Source: Paragordius varius (Eukaryota > Nematomorpha). From it: a stretch of 64,000 bases of DNA. The DNA lies in assembly GCA_964247055.1 (NCBI GenBank), contig OZ176052.1, forward strand, positions 3,968,001 through 4,032,000, in the 5' to 3' direction. Within the stretch, counting starts at the first letter, position 1, and each line of letters opens with the position of its first letter. The translations under genes were made by a program, and so were the position numbers. This document shows positions 1 through 12,004 of this stretch, piece after piece. The notes below the pieces were generated by a model that ran no database searches, was not told the DNA's origin, and was given only the letters and a program-made list of their open reading frames with translations.

Positions 1-130
1 GAAAAAATAATAAACTATGCCATAAGAATATATTTGTTATTCATGATGAGTAATATTAGCCCGAAAACACATAATTTGTTTTTAGGGAGAATCTTAATTG
101 TTCAAGGGTGAATTATTGTAAATGGTATAT
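1..130. repeat. Right end of an inverted-repeat MITE (family A)
   Basis: The stretch ends in GGGTGAATTATTGTAAATGG followed by TATAT and contains the family-A interior (ACACATAATTTGTTTTTAGGG). It matches the right half of the copies at 19757-20035, 35345-35663, 37790-38081 and 48125-48364. The left part lies before the window. Confidence 0.7.
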
Positions 131-209
131 ATTCAAATGCAAATAATTAACAATTTTATACATTTAATAAAAGCGCAAAGAAAAAAATCCAAACATACAA
201 TTAATTAAA

Positions 210-1528
210 GTTAATGTGGAACCTAAAAACTCAATTCCAACCAGAAAAATGGAATTACTTCGATACTTTCAAAGGTAATAAAACTATCGTCCATACACTT
301 TTATTTGAAATCCTAATAACGGTTAATTTTTTTTAGTTTTGCCAACAATATCACGTACAATTGTCAACATATGAAACGGATAGGTCATGAGGGAAACGGT
401 GGTTGGAATATGTGTTTGGATGGAAAATTCGCTCTTAAAAAACCGTGCATCGTTTACTCATTTGGGTATTAATTGTACAGTGTATTCTCATAAATTGTTT
501 ACCTCTATTCGTATTTTATGCTTATATTTTTGTTACCCGTTAAAAAATTAAAATATATTAAAAGAATTGATTTATTTACCCTTAAGGATATTAAAAATAA
601 AAAGTAAATTTCTTTATTACCAAGGACTTTCCCGATATTTCTTGTTATTTATTTATATAACTAAAAACAAGGGTAGGAAGTGATTGGTCTTTTGATACTT
701 CAGTATCCAATATGTTTGGATGCGAAAACCATGCTTTTGATCCCACAGTCGCTTTCAAGGGAAAAATGCTGAGTAAGGGTGTCTATTTTCACCCATGGGG
801 TATAAAAGCAAAGGACGAAACTTCCTCAAGTGGTCAGGTATAAATAAATTTTTTACACTTATAATTATATGAACAAATGATTGTCGGAAAAATATAAGTA
901 CAAAAACAGATTTTAGCACTGTTTTTTTAATTGTATAAAAAATGTTGTATCAACAATTCAAAAATTTAGAGGGGGTTAAAAATCGATGAGATTTTACAAA
1001 ACTGATATAATTTAAAGTAAAAACGTTTGATTATTAAAAAAATTGACATATAGTAATTAAAAATTAAATGTCCAATAACTTCTAATTACTTTAATTTCAA
1101 ATTTTTCAGGAGTTATTAATCCTGTTTGTATCCATTTGTAAAATCAGGTTTATTTATCCCTTCCCTCAATAATGCAACGCTTGGGTCATCAAACTACATC
1201 ATCTATACCCAATACTGCTAAGAAATCCGAAGAAAAACTAATAGATTTCCTAAAAATCGATATTGAAACTTGGGAATGGGAATCATTAGATGCACTAGCA
1301 AATTCAGATTTCCTTTCACGCCATGTGAAACAATTGGTTGGGGAATTTCATTATTATGGTATTGTACCACTGACCTTTATGAAACGAGTCCATCAAAAAC
1401 TTGTGGAACAAGGTTTTAAACTCTACTTTGCCCGTGCCAATCCGGGCTGTAAAATTAATCAGATCGGCGTTTTCCTACATTTCTATTGCTATGAATTGCA
1501 TTTTATTAACAAACGTTTTATGGAGTAG
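210..1528 (+). CDS. METTL24-like methyltransferase-like protein, 5' end missing
   Basis: Four exons fit: <210-274, 337-465, 672-837 and 1148-1528; from 210 they sum to 741 nt in one open frame ending in TAG. The protein shows the invertebrate METTL24-type pattern: CQHMKRIGHEGNGGW, then KPCIVYSFGVGSDWSFD across the exon 2/3 junction, SIMQRLGHQ, and the FLKIDIETWEWESL block of the methyltransferase-21/22 type fold, with an NPGCKINQIG and YELHFIN ending. Family members are predicted SAM-dependent, often secreted or Golgi-anchored, with no firmly known substrate. The frame is open back to 171 and the true first exon (usually a signal or membrane segment) is probably outside the window; a methionine at 249 is a possible internal start. 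It is tail-to-tail with PAPST1. Function beyond the family name is inference. Confidence 0.85.
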
Positions 1529-3861
1529 TAAAGCATTAATTTTATGTAAAAATGTAAATACTTGCAAAATCCAAATTTATCATGGGTGCTAATTATGTCA
1601 ATAAATATATTGTTATTATATAACCATTTTTGATCCAATGCAGGCCCCTGGCCATATAAATTATTTAAGCCTTGCAAATTTACCATCGATCTCGCCTAGT
1701 TTTTAGCTATCTGAACCTTTTTGGGTAAATTTTTAAGCCTAAACCTCATATTACTTTCAAACCCGATTTTCTATATAAAGAAGGCAATTTTTAATTTATG
1801 AAAATTGATTAAGTTTAGCACCATTTTTGATTTAATCACAACAGAAAAAAAATCCTAATTTTTATTCACACCATGAAAATTATGTAATTACTTGCGAAAA
1901 TCTAAAAACATCCTTCTATTCAAGGGTATATATATTAGAACAATGGTGAATCAAAACATGGTTCGAAAAGATTAAGGGTAAATTTAAATGGGTGAAGGAT
2001 TGATATATTAGGTATTTGTTTAAATATTCTGGAGTATTAGTTTTTAAGGTGGAGTTAATAGGCTTATCCGAAAAAATTCGGGGTTAAATGAAAAATGGAA
2101 AAAATATAAACCAACTAGCCGATTCTGGGTATTTTGGATAAATAATTATAAAGCATAAAAAATTAAAACTTATTGTGGGCTTACTGAGTTATCTATAAAA
2201 TTTTATCAAAATTTCAATACTTCACCCCCAAATTAATATATATATAGTTTAAATTTATGTTACACCCATTGATTTGTGAGAAAAGTAATTGCTTTCTAAA
2301 AAAACTTTGATTTTGGATAGGAGCCAAATATTGGGATTCGGATTTTATTTTTCGTCCTATAATTTAATACACAAATCATGCCTAAAACAATGAAAATTAT
2401 AAAAAGGCTATTTAATTTTCATTCAAAAGCATAACAAGGGATATACCTCCCTGCTTTGATGTTCAATCAAATATAAATTAAGTTGGGAAGTTGATACAAT
2501 TTTCATATTTTACCCCATTGACATTAAAAAAACTAATGAAATTATCATTTAACTTTGCCATTAAGCTAATTTTATAAGTACATAATCTTTTAATCCCGTT
2601 TCGACTAATGGAAAATAAGTCAATCTTTCACTTACAAAACTCCCTTAGTTTTTACATATTTAATTAATTTTGAAAATATAAAAATCGCATTAAAATACAA
2701 TTAAAACCGTCTTTCTCAAAAGGGGATATTTGTCAAATTTAATTTGAATAATGGCAGAATGGTACTCAAAATTATTTAATTTTATTATTTTTAAAGGTGT
2801 CATAACGCTGATAACTATGTATATTTTCCACAATCGAGGTCATTGCTATATATTTACTTTAATTATATGAAATTATTTGCGGCAAATCTCAAAATTATTG
2901 CTAAAAATGTTGTTTAGTGAAAAATCATATTTCAGGTAAATATCTCGCAAGTCTTTTATTATTTTATAATATATAATTTAATTTACGTTGCCTATTCACA
3001 CTAACCATATACTAATAAAATAAATACATATACTTTAAGGTTGAATCGAAAACTTGATATTGAAACAGCAATGAAGCGACAACCTAAAGTAAATATTTAT
3101 AAAGATCAAACACGGATATGAGGCGTTTGTTATCATTATATGAAAACTAAATGAATAAACTGGTTGAATATATTTCTTAAACAATTATTACCAAATGAGT
3201 TTTAGAGTTTAAGTTTAGATATATGGCGATAAATATAAAATGAAATGTAATCAAAGCTTTAAAAATAAATAATAATCTGGTCGAATTTAGATTAAAAAAA
3301 GCTACGTCTACTATTTTCAAAAATAGTGTTATCAATAAGGTATATTTATATAAAAAAAAATATATTATGGTCTGTTTACAAGAATAATTATGTATAATAC
3401 AATTTATTTATATATAATTACACGCGATTAGTATAAATAAGGTGGTGGTGATACTAATCAAACAAACATTGATTGCAATTAAACCGTTTTTTATAAATTA
3501 TGCGTTAAAATTATACTATAGTAATTTTATTGCCCCCAAAAAATAACCTATATAATAAAAATATATCTTAAACTTTGGGTAAATAATAAGCGGTGGCTCC
3601 ATATAATAAATAGTGTATATTAAGCAAAATGCCAAGATGTAGTTTGGTTATAATATATACAAGTCATCTTAAAATAGTACACGGTGATATGGTTCATTAT
3701 TTTTAAAAATTTAAGTGATTACTGTAAATATTACGCAATGTTGTCAATTTAAATACTAAAAGAGCGAATAAATGTATTCAGCGCATTAAAAATTATATTA
3801 ATTTAATAATATTAGTATTAGGCATCTTTTAATGCCTATACAAAATTTCTATCAGTAAAGT
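1529..3861. other. Intergenic, no gene seen
   Basis: A+T-rich DNA between the convergent METTL24-like and PAPST1 genes. No coding frame with family resemblance and no clear inverted-repeat element was recognised. It must contain both 3' ends. Confidence 0.6.
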
Positions 3862-5754
3862 TCAAACATTTAGTTTGGAATGGTCCGTGTCACCAAGTTT
3901 ATCATATAAAAGTTGTTGATGTTGACTAATAGATATATCACTCGGTTCACTTTTGGAGACAAAAATGGATGTTAACCTTCGTCGAATAATTTTTCGTTGG
4001 AAAGTTAACATGCGCATCCATGATCTCCAAAGGTGCGCCAATTTGTGTTCTAATGATTCACCCGTGGTATAGGGCAATCTTCCAGATCCAATAAAGCCAT
4101 TTTGTGTACCTTCGCCTAGCCCTACAATATTTGCTTTATTCTGACTCGCTTTTCGACGGGCACGGGATGAAAGCTTAATTTTGGCAAAAAGAGCAGCGAA
4201 GACAAGCAAAATCCCACTTAGGCCTAATGCATTAATTTTGTGTCCATAAACAAAACATGAAAGAAGAACGGCAAAACCTTGTCTGATAGTCATGGCTGTA
4301 ATGAATGTTACAGCCCCAAATGCAGATATGGTTGTAAAGATAAATATTTGGCCCAATGCTGAACATAACGAAAGTGTCATTAAATCAAGGAGAAAAGCGG
4401 ATTCATGCGTACGTGCAAAATTAATTGAATACCCTAAACCGGACATACCTTCCCCCTTTGTATGCCTTAAAGCTAAAGCAATCGCAGTGAAAATGGAAGA
4501 GAATAAATTGACGTAACACATCATATCCCACGAAGATATAATTTTTATTTCACGTGATTGACTATTGTAGCGTTCAAACAGTTCGGATTGCCAATTGGAG
4601 GTAAAACTGTCAAAAATGACATAACCTGAAAGTATTAAAATTCCGCAAAAAGTAGTCCAAGAAAACCAATTGGTGGATGGAAGAGCGGTAAAATATGGAG
4701 ATCGTTTGACTCTTAACAAATGAGGCAATTGAGTATTGTTGTTTTCAATGTGAGTATTTTCCAAATTCGGTAACGTAAAAGAGTGTATATTTCGTTTAAT
4801 CGCTGAGGGAAATTTAGGTTGCAATATTTCTTTGTCAATTATTGGAATATCATTCAAATTAAAAATTTTAGTTATAGCTAAAATATGGTGATGATCAGGT
4901 TTATCTGTTGTTTGATCTTTTCTTGATATTAGAAACGCAGCTATACCCAAAGAAACAAAAGCAGCACAAATATATTCATGCGGCGCATATCGTTTTGACT
5001 TTTTGGATAATAATTTTCCAATCACCATAACTGGTATAATTTTACCAGATTTAAACAAAACTTGAGTTGGGAACGATACGTATTTCAAAGCTTCATACTG
5101 GCACCAACTGCTAAGAATGTTAGACAAAGATGCAAAACTAAAACGGTAAAGAGCTGGATACGTAACATGGGATTTTACTTCGGATAAATGGGTTGTAGAT
5201 ATCGATATACGTCTTTTATAGCGAATCAGAGAGCGCGTTATGATCCATAAACCGGCAAGAAAAAAACCGGATAATTTATTTGTAAATACTAAAAATTGAC
5301 TATCATCAAATTTATCCATACCATAGGGTATTTTAATTCTTTGGTAAGGGCGAGTAATAATTTTTTCCTGCACTAATCCCCATGTAAGAAAAACTAACTG
5401 TAATCCCAAAAAGCAAAATATTAACGTTGGATAATATCTTTTGTCTTTTGGGGTGATGTGAGTGGAAACTGATTTGACAGAAGCTTCTTCTGATTTATTA
5501 ATTAAACTTTCTTGATCATCATAATTTTGAATGCCTGTGTGACGAAATTTTGTAAAAGATTTAATAACAGTGGTAAAATCGACAGGTTTGTGATCTAAGG
5601 CAAATATTTTTAAAAGACATGGTGCAGATTCGGGATTTTTTCGATATTTCCGTTTCACGCAATATATTAGAAAAGCAGAAGGTATGAGTATTGTCCCATA
5701 ACACAATATATTTATAATAAAATCCGAATGAAATAATTTGAAGGAATCTGCCAT
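3862..5754 (-). CDS. SLC35B2: PAPS transporter 1 (SLC35B2/slalom family)
   Basis: A single uninterrupted 630-codon frame. Family members carry 3'-phosphoadenosine 5'-phosphosulfate from cytosol to Golgi lumen for sulfation. The signature SFASLSNILSSWCQYEALKY, then VSFPTQVLFKSGKIIPVM with IGKLLSKKS (residues about 205-260), and SGYVIFDSFTSNWQ, SLCSALGQIFIFTTISAFGA, MTIRQGFAVLLSCFVYGH (about 375-530) are near-diagnostic. Multiple hydrophobic spans agree with a UAA-type transporter. Human SLC35B2 is about 432 aa; the extra length here is a longer N-terminal loop, an insertion of roughly 80 residues in the middle loop (about 290-370, Asn- and His-rich start) and a basic, Ser-rich C-terminal tail of about 90 residues. 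The start is the ATG at 5752-5754; the TTG just upstream is not a credible start. No intron is present, unlike every multi-exon neighbour. Confidence 0.93.
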   Translation of the reverse strand: MADSFKLFHSDFIINILCYGTILIPSAFLIYCVKRKYRKNPESAPCLLKIFALDHKPVDFTTVIKSFTKFRHTGIQNYDDQESLINKSEEASVKSVSTHITPKDKRYYPTLIFCFLGLQLVFLTWGLVQEKIITRPYQRIKIPYGMDKFDDSQFLVFTNKLSGFFLAGLWIITRSLIRYKRRISISTTHLSEVKSHVTYPALYRFSFASLSNILSSWCQYEALKYVSFPTQVLFKSGKIIPVMVIGKLLSKKSKRYAPHEYICAAFVSLGIAAFLISRKDQTTDKPDHHHILAITKIFNLNDIPIIDKEILQPKFPSAIKRNIHSFTLPNLENTHIENNNTQLPHLLRVKRSPYFTALPSTNWFSWTTFCGILILSGYVIFDSFTSNWQSELFERYNSQSREIKIISSWDMMCYVNLFSSIFTAIALALRHTKGEGMSGLGYSINFARTHESAFLLDLMTLSLCSALGQIFIFTTISAFGAVTFITAMTIRQGFAVLLSCFVYGHKINALGLSGILLVFAALFAKIKLSSRARRKASQNKANIVGLGEGTQNGFIGSGRLPYTTGESLEHKLAHLWRSWMRMLTFQRKIIRRRLTSIFVSKSEPSDISISQHQQLLYDKLGDTDHSKLNV

Positions 5755-6551
5755 CAAAAATAAAGCATGTTTATCAGGAATGTATATGATGTTGTGCGTA
5801 TCAGTCCATAAAATATTTTTTAAATTTTTGCATGGAAAAAATATATAGGATATTGTAACTTATTTTGCTTATTAATTTAATTAAATTAATGCCTCACTTT
5901 TTCATAAAAAGTGCAAATATAAAATAACGATTTATGTAGTGGATTTTATTTATTAATATAATTTAAGGTAAAAACTTTTGACGACTTGTACCTCAAATAG
6001 TTGAAATTATCTTGTTAGGTAATCTAATTAAAATACTTTGCTTAATTTAGGGGGTGTCTATTTCGGGGTCAAAATCCGAGGACCTAAACTTTGTATTAAG
6101 TTTTACAATACAGTATTTTAATTGCCTAGATAGAATCATGCAGTTTTATATGTTTCGGACCTAGAATAATAAATTATTAGAAAGCATTAATCTTAAAAAA
6201 CAGCTTTGAAGTTGTTGAATTATACCGAAATCAAAAACATAGTTGACACTTGCTTATTTTGTTTGCAGACCATTGCCTCTATTTGTCACATTTAAGATAT
6301 TGAGATAGCTACGAAACCCGATTGATATCCGCTGATTAAAAAAATAATAAAAATAAAATCCAGAATGTATTTGAAAGCTTTAGGTTAATTATTTACAATA
6401 CACAGTGTTCACAAAAAATAAGTTGATGATATAAGTATTCAGATTAAAAATGCAATCTTTAGTCTTTCAGACACATTGTTATAAAACATTTCTAAAAAAT
6501 CATTATTTCAAACTTCGTCATCATATTTCATTTAATCAGTAATATAACAAT
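5755..6551. other. Upstream region of PAPST1, no gene seen
   Basis: A+T-rich sequence between the PAPST1 start and the long-TIR element. It should hold the PAPST1 promoter and 5' leader, but no element such as a TATA box can be singled out in such A+T-rich DNA. Confidence 0.5.
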
Positions 6552-7712
6552 GTGCGTCCAAAATCGGGGTTATAAAAAAATTACCTGATAAAATATATAT
6601 ATTATAGGAAAATGTATCAGCATAATCATGGTGCTTTTGGCTTTCCTTACTATTGATTTAAGGGTAAGTGCTACCTATCAAAAAATATTTGCGCACATTT
6701 TTTTAATGATTTTTTTTGGTATAGAGGCTTCATTTCAAAAACTGTTACTAAAAATATATCATGAATTGCCTATAAAAAAACAATTTCAAAAATTTCAAAT
6801 TTTTAATGTGGGCTCAGAAAGTCCCAAATTATTTCGTCTTCTAAAATGAGAAATTCATCTTAAAAGTCCTGGGATTTGGCGATAAAAATTTCAAATAAAT
6901 CCATTTTGATATCAACTAAACTTTTAAATTGCATAATTTTTTCACAGTTAAATTTAACAAATTTTCTTTAAGCATACTTCATATCATTTGAGTGATGATG
7001 GAAACGGTGAACGCTTTAAAATGTTTAACATTTCTATTACCTCAGAACTTACATCTTAGTATGTCTTTAAATTAACATCACAATATTGGGATATTTAAAA
7101 ATTCAATAAAATTATAAAGCAAACGAACCTTTAGATTATAATTTGGAGGTAATAAAAATGTTCAGTATTATCGAATTATATTTTAAAGCGTTTCCACACC
7201 GTTTTTATCGTGACTCAAATTTTATGAAGTACGCTTAAGGAGAATTTAGCTAATTGAATTTTTGAAAAATATGCATTTTTTAAAAAATATTTTCATTGAT
7301 ATCAAAATTTAGCATTTATTTTATATTTTATCTCCGAATCCAGCATTTTAGTATTTATTGTAAGAGACTATCTTATTTTAAATGAACGAAAAAAAATTAG
7401 AACTTCGGAACCCACATCTAAAAATTTAATTTTTTGGAAAATATTATTTTTCTTTTAATATGAAGTTAATAATGTATTTCACTGATTTTTTTTGGACTGA
7501 AACCTCTAGCTTTCACCAAAAAAAATTATTTTAAAAAATGTGCACAAATTTTGCATTTTCTAATAAGGAGGACTTGCCACAAAAGTGTAAATAACTTTAT
7601 TATACCACTCGTAAGGGCCAAAACCAAACGCACCATGATAATCCTGATACAATTTAATTAAATATATATAATTCATCAGGTTGTTATTTTATACCCCCGA
7701 TTTCGGACGCAG
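6552..7712. mobile_element. Long-TIR non-coding DNA element (family D), full length
   Basis: The left end reads TGCGTCCAAAATCGGGG and the right end CCCCGATTTCGGACGCA, and the similarity of the two arms continues for about 90 bp (both include an ATCATGGTGC block, at about 6625 and on the other strand at about 7632). Inside, a second inverted pair around GTTTCCACACCG/CGGTGAACGC (about 6990 and 7190) makes the whole 1.16 kb element an imperfect palindrome. The 73-codon frame at 6628 is only the arm read through. Decayed relatives lie at 15590-16500 and 62330-62530. No target-site duplication could be fixed. Confidence 0.75.
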
Positions 7713-8925
7713 TGCATATTGGTATAATTTAATACCACCTTTAAACATCTATCGCTTTTATTCTTTCCCTTAGTTTGCAAACTATTATTAATACTGCCAA
7801 ACTTTTATATTACTTTATAAGTCTCTCTATGTAAATGATAAAGATCCTTATTTAAACTTAGCCAGTTAGAATTAAAATTTTTATTTTTATATAATAATAT
7901 TTTGTACAATTAAAATAATGCATGGTTTACTATAAAAATTTTTTTTTGTTTGTTGGACAGAATGCAAGATTATGATAGATTAGCTTTCTATATACATAGG
8001 CATAAACAATAACAAAGCTTTAAGTGTTAAACAAAATGTCAAAGCGCTAATGTCCAATTTAAGTTACACCTGTAAATTATTATTGCAAGACATAATTTTT
8101 TTAATTCAAGGTCATTTTTTACAACGATCACTTATTTTATAATTTGGGAATTTTAATTATTTGATTTCTTTTTTAACGGCTTATTTTATTAATTAATGAT
8201 TTTATCTAACAAGAAAAAGATTCAGAATTCAATTGTAAAGGTTTTTTTGATTATAATTTTTATTATTTTGTGTTCGGCCACTAAGGAAAAAATATTTAAT
8301 TTATTATTAAAAATAATTTAAATTAATTTATAGATCGATACATATACTAAAATTATATGTTACAGCAAACATTGAAATATTCATAACAATAAATACAATT
8401 AGTATTATTTCTTTTCGACGCTTGTGATTTTCCTAATGCTAGAACCATCAATTTGATCCAAACATAAGATTTTATATTTAAAGCAAAATTTTATTGATAA
8501 AATAAATTGATAATTTAGATAATGTTTTTAAAAAGCGCTTGTTGCCTACGCGTTATATGATTTTTACAATTACCACATTAAACTGTATGTTTAACGACTG
8601 ACTGGAAATACCAAATAAAGCATAAATTCCCAGAACATTAAAATTTTGAGCGAATTGCCTTAGGTTAACACATTTTTAGGCTAACAACTGGCATAGCTGT
8701 TAATGAAGAACTAGTTAAGTAACAACCAAAAATAAAGGCAAGCATAAAAATTGAGATAATAACTCTTATGCAAACTTATAGTAGGACATATTGTAAAAAA
8801 TCAACCAGGTAAAGCCCTATGTACCGGTTTTTTTAAAAAAAACATGTAATTTTTGAAAGGAAATAATTATTTCTTTTTGTATATCGACTTTTACACATTT
8901 GTCTCATTCAGTTATGTAAATGCCG
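7713..8925. other. Intergenic, no gene seen
   Basis: A+T-rich DNA between the family-D element and the mariner remnant. No coding frame or repeat was recognised. Confidence 0.5.
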
Positions 8926-9489
8926 TGTCAGAAAAACTGATTATTTTTCAAAAAAAACCATTCGTCAAGCCATTTCAACGTCTTATAAAATAGGAGTACT
9001 GCTTTGCTAGGCTCCTTATTGATTCGTTATTAGTTAGATGACGCGAGGTCAGGAGAGTTCAACGGATGCAAAGGAATTTCCATCGAAGCGATATCAAGGT
9101 GACTTTCACTGGCGTTTCTGTGAAATATGGATATGTGACAAAATCACTTTGACATTGGCCAATTACTGTTTCAATTAGTGCATTTTAAATTGATCATTTG
9201 TTGGCAATAGCGTATAACGATTTCACAGTGTTTCAAAATTCTCCAATACCTACTTGCCTAAGCGAAATGGGCGTAGATGGACCGGCTTAAGAAAATAAAA
9301 GTCAGAATTGTATATACAAAATAAAGGGACTTTTCATTAGCTGTTACAATTCGATGCTAAAAATTTCTGGTTTATGATGCATGAAATGCTTCTGTATTAA
9401 ATTTTTTGTTGGGACATCCAATGACTATTACAACTAGCGTCTTCACAGTTATGTAGTCTACCAGAGCGCTCTTACTCTTTTACAAGTAA

Positions 9490-9678
9490 ACAAGTAAAGG
9501 GTGTAGCGTCGGAAGATCGTCGGCCACCTGCCGTCAAGGCAATCCCTACCCACCCGTAATGCATTGAGCTTCAGAGCGGGGAAACACATCGGAGGTTGGG
9601 TTTGACGTTAGTATCTACATACATAAATAAATGCCTTCATGTTAAATGTGTTAATGTGAGTTAGTATAGTTAATAAGC

Positions 9679-9721
<43 letters not shown>

Positions 9722-10105
9722 TGAGATGTTAATTTCGCCTTGTTAGGTAGGTAAAAGCAATATTTGAGTTTAAATAACCGTACAAACAGGGTTTGATTAC
9801 TCCAGAAAGTAATGTCAAAGGTCTATGTCGGGTCAAATGTAGAGTTTATTTTAAGCTCTTATCTTTGGTGTGGAAGGGGGTCTTCTTTTGCTTCTAAATG
9901 AGTGTGGCCTTTGGGTAAACCAATTTTGGAGATATTAGACATTACAAGCGTCAACGTTACCCCTTCGTGCGACCATGTTTCAGTTGTACCTTCAACTGGG
10001 ACGCTAACCCGGGATAAGTGGTTGTTGACGTTGCTCTCAGCTAAGTCTCAACTCCGACCAACAAAGATGTCGGAGATTGGTAACCAGCCCTGCTCAAATA
10101 TCAGC
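9490..10105. repeat. Unclassified GC-richer insertion inside the mariner
   Basis: This block interrupts the mariner copy and is clearly richer in G+C than its surroundings (for example GCGTCGGAAGATCGTCGGCC and CATCGGAGGTTGGG, and TGTCGGAGATTGGTAACC near its end). A long (TA)n run lies at about 9680-9717. The 69-codon frame at 9902 resembles nothing I know. It may be a SINE or LINE tail or a fragment of another transposon; the family cannot be named. Confidence 0.45.
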
Positions 10106-10271
10106 GGATAAAATATTTTAAACCATGTTTCACATGTTATAATCGATAGAGCATGTTCACCATATGTTTCTGCCAACGAACGATAGATTTCACCAGCCTT
10201 TTTCTAATGGCAATGCCCGCCACAAATGTTCTTTTTCAGGAAAATTTGGAATGACTAAAAATAAGACGATC

Positions 10272-11400
10272 GGGTGGAGTGAATAAAAAAAAGGAAACCC
10301 TTTAAGTGTTTCCTGTGCTCACTTTTTCAAAGAAAGGGTTTCCTTATAATTCATATAAAAAACACATCTGATTAACTCTCGAGTTTCCTTAAACCATACC
10401 TAAAACCGATATAAATGTACCTAAAGAAAAATTGAGACTTCTTCTTGCAAAGTAACTTAATATTTAATATTTTAGATATCCCATAGTTTTTAACAAATCT
10501 ATGGTACCGTATATTGTAATTCAAAAAAAGAAGCTTATAAAAATCTACAAAATGATTTGTTGACAGAAACAATGAATTATTATTATATAGATCAGATATA
10601 GCGATAGATATGAAAACTTCAATCAAAAAAATATGATTTAAATAATACAGGAAAAAGATCGCACGAAATCTGAGGGAATATTCCTAAATTCTTAAGATCG
10701 CACAGAATCGAAAGAATTTTTAAATTATTATGACAATCTAATTCACATTTTATATTAAATAATAAATAGATTAAAGTCTATTTAAACATTTTTTTATGAT
10801 AAAATAATAGTTTGTATACAAATTTTCATTTAACAAGAATAACATAAGAAACTGATTGACAATATTTTTGAGGCTTGCATAAACTAAAAAATGAGATTTG
10901 TTCGTTAATCTAAATCAGGAAAAAGTATTTTGTCATAAAGTTTATTGTTTGATTATTAAATCGTAGAATTTGTTTCATAGATAATTGATTCTCTTATATC
11001 TTTTTTTGTTTCTTATCTAAGATCGTTGAGCAAACATTTAGTTTCTACGCTGTATTCCAAATATACTAGAAAAATCTAAAATGTATAAAAATAACTTGAA
11101 AATTGAAATTTAAACTTATCGAATCTAATATCAAAACCGTATTAGCTCTAATTGCCTTGTTTGATCCTCTACTATCGATTGTTATAAAATTTATAAATAT
11201 TTAAGGATGGTATTTAGCATCCTAAAAAATATGTAGGGTTTCCTTTAATAAATTTTTTTATTCACTTGAAAACAAATGTTTCCTTAAAAATCTAATGTTA
11301 ATTTTTTTAGGGTTTCCTTAGCTTTTTATTCACTCCAAATTAAGGAATCTCTTAAAAAAGCTAAGGAAAGAGTGTTTCCTTTTTTTTATTCACTCCACCC
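10272..11400. mobile_element. 1,129 bp DNA element with perfect 27 bp TIRs
   Basis: Left end: GGGTGGAGTGAAT, eight A, GGAAAC. The right end is its exact reverse complement over 27 bases. Inside the ends, the motif GGTTTCCTT...TTTATTCACT recurs several times in both orientations (about 10300-10345, 11236-11285 and 11310-11380), so the subterminal zones are built from repeats of the end motif. The only frame of any size (84 codons, 10372-10626) is A+T-rich noise, so the element looks non-autonomous. No convincing target-site duplication (left flank CGATC, right flank TTTCG), so the superfamily stays open. Confidence 0.82.
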
Positions 11401-11603
11401 TTTCGCATGCTTTCTTTTCACTGAATTTACTCAGTTAAACCGGTAATAACTTTTGATTATACCTTTGGTATATGAAAGAAAATTATTTTTTATCAGAACT
11501 AAAAATACTGTAATTATCCCATTTTTGAGGGTAAACAAGAGATTCCGCTATAATAACACAAAACAAATAGTTTAAATTCTAAAAAACCAAGGTTAGATTT
11601 CGA

Positions 11604-11636
11604 AGATTATATATATATATATATATATATATATTA
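11604..11636. repeat. (TA)n microsatellite
   Basis: Pure TA dinucleotide run next to a GC-richer sentence (CTGGCCCTGTCACGCTTCGC) of unknown origin. Confidence 0.9.
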
Positions 11637-12004
11637 GCTGGCCCTGTCACGCTTCGCTGAGACGTAGTCTCATCGATAATTCTTCTTAATAATTTGCAAA
11701 AAATAGAGGTAATGGAGATAAAAAAATAATAATAAACATATATAATAAAAAAATGTCTTTAATTATTTTACGGGGTTTTGCATAGGCAAAAATTTACTCG
11801 AAATCGACCATATTTAACTGTCCCTTATTAAAGTTAATATTCAACTATCACTGGATTTATTTTAAGATGGTCGTTTTACGAAATCGTAGTTAAAAGTGTT
11901 ATATTGAAATTGTGTTCACAAGCTAAGATCAAGGGGTATAAAAAGTAAATCATTTGTGGCCCCTTTAAATAATGAGATTATCCAAATTTCCCAGAAATGT
12001 GTTA

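Larger units (their letters stand above)
8926..11475 (-). mobile_element. Decayed mariner transposon split by two insertions
   Basis: Mariner-like sequence on the minus strand. The C-terminal part (about 8930-9480) aligns by eye with the copy at 60480-61300 around the region corresponding to the third catalytic aspartate (shared GAGGTCAGGAGAG/CCAGGTCAGTGGAG and CGGATGC blocks). The N-terminal part (about 10110-10271) shares GCATGTTCACCATATGTTTC with 41600 and a similar block near 61130. The far 5' end (TTAAACCGGTAATAACTTTT, about 11435-11455) lies beyond the 1,129 bp element and matches TTTTAAACCAGTAATGACTTT in the 60.5 kb copy. Many stops; not functional. Insertions: about 9490-10105 and 10272-11400. 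Confidence 0.7.

Noticed and set aside
5755-5757. TTG start for PAPST1
   Set aside because: An ATG follows immediately in the same frame and no evidence favours a non-ATG start.
10372-10626. 84-codon minus-strand frame
   Set aside because: Lies inside a non-coding transposon, composition is A+T noise, no resemblance to any transposase.
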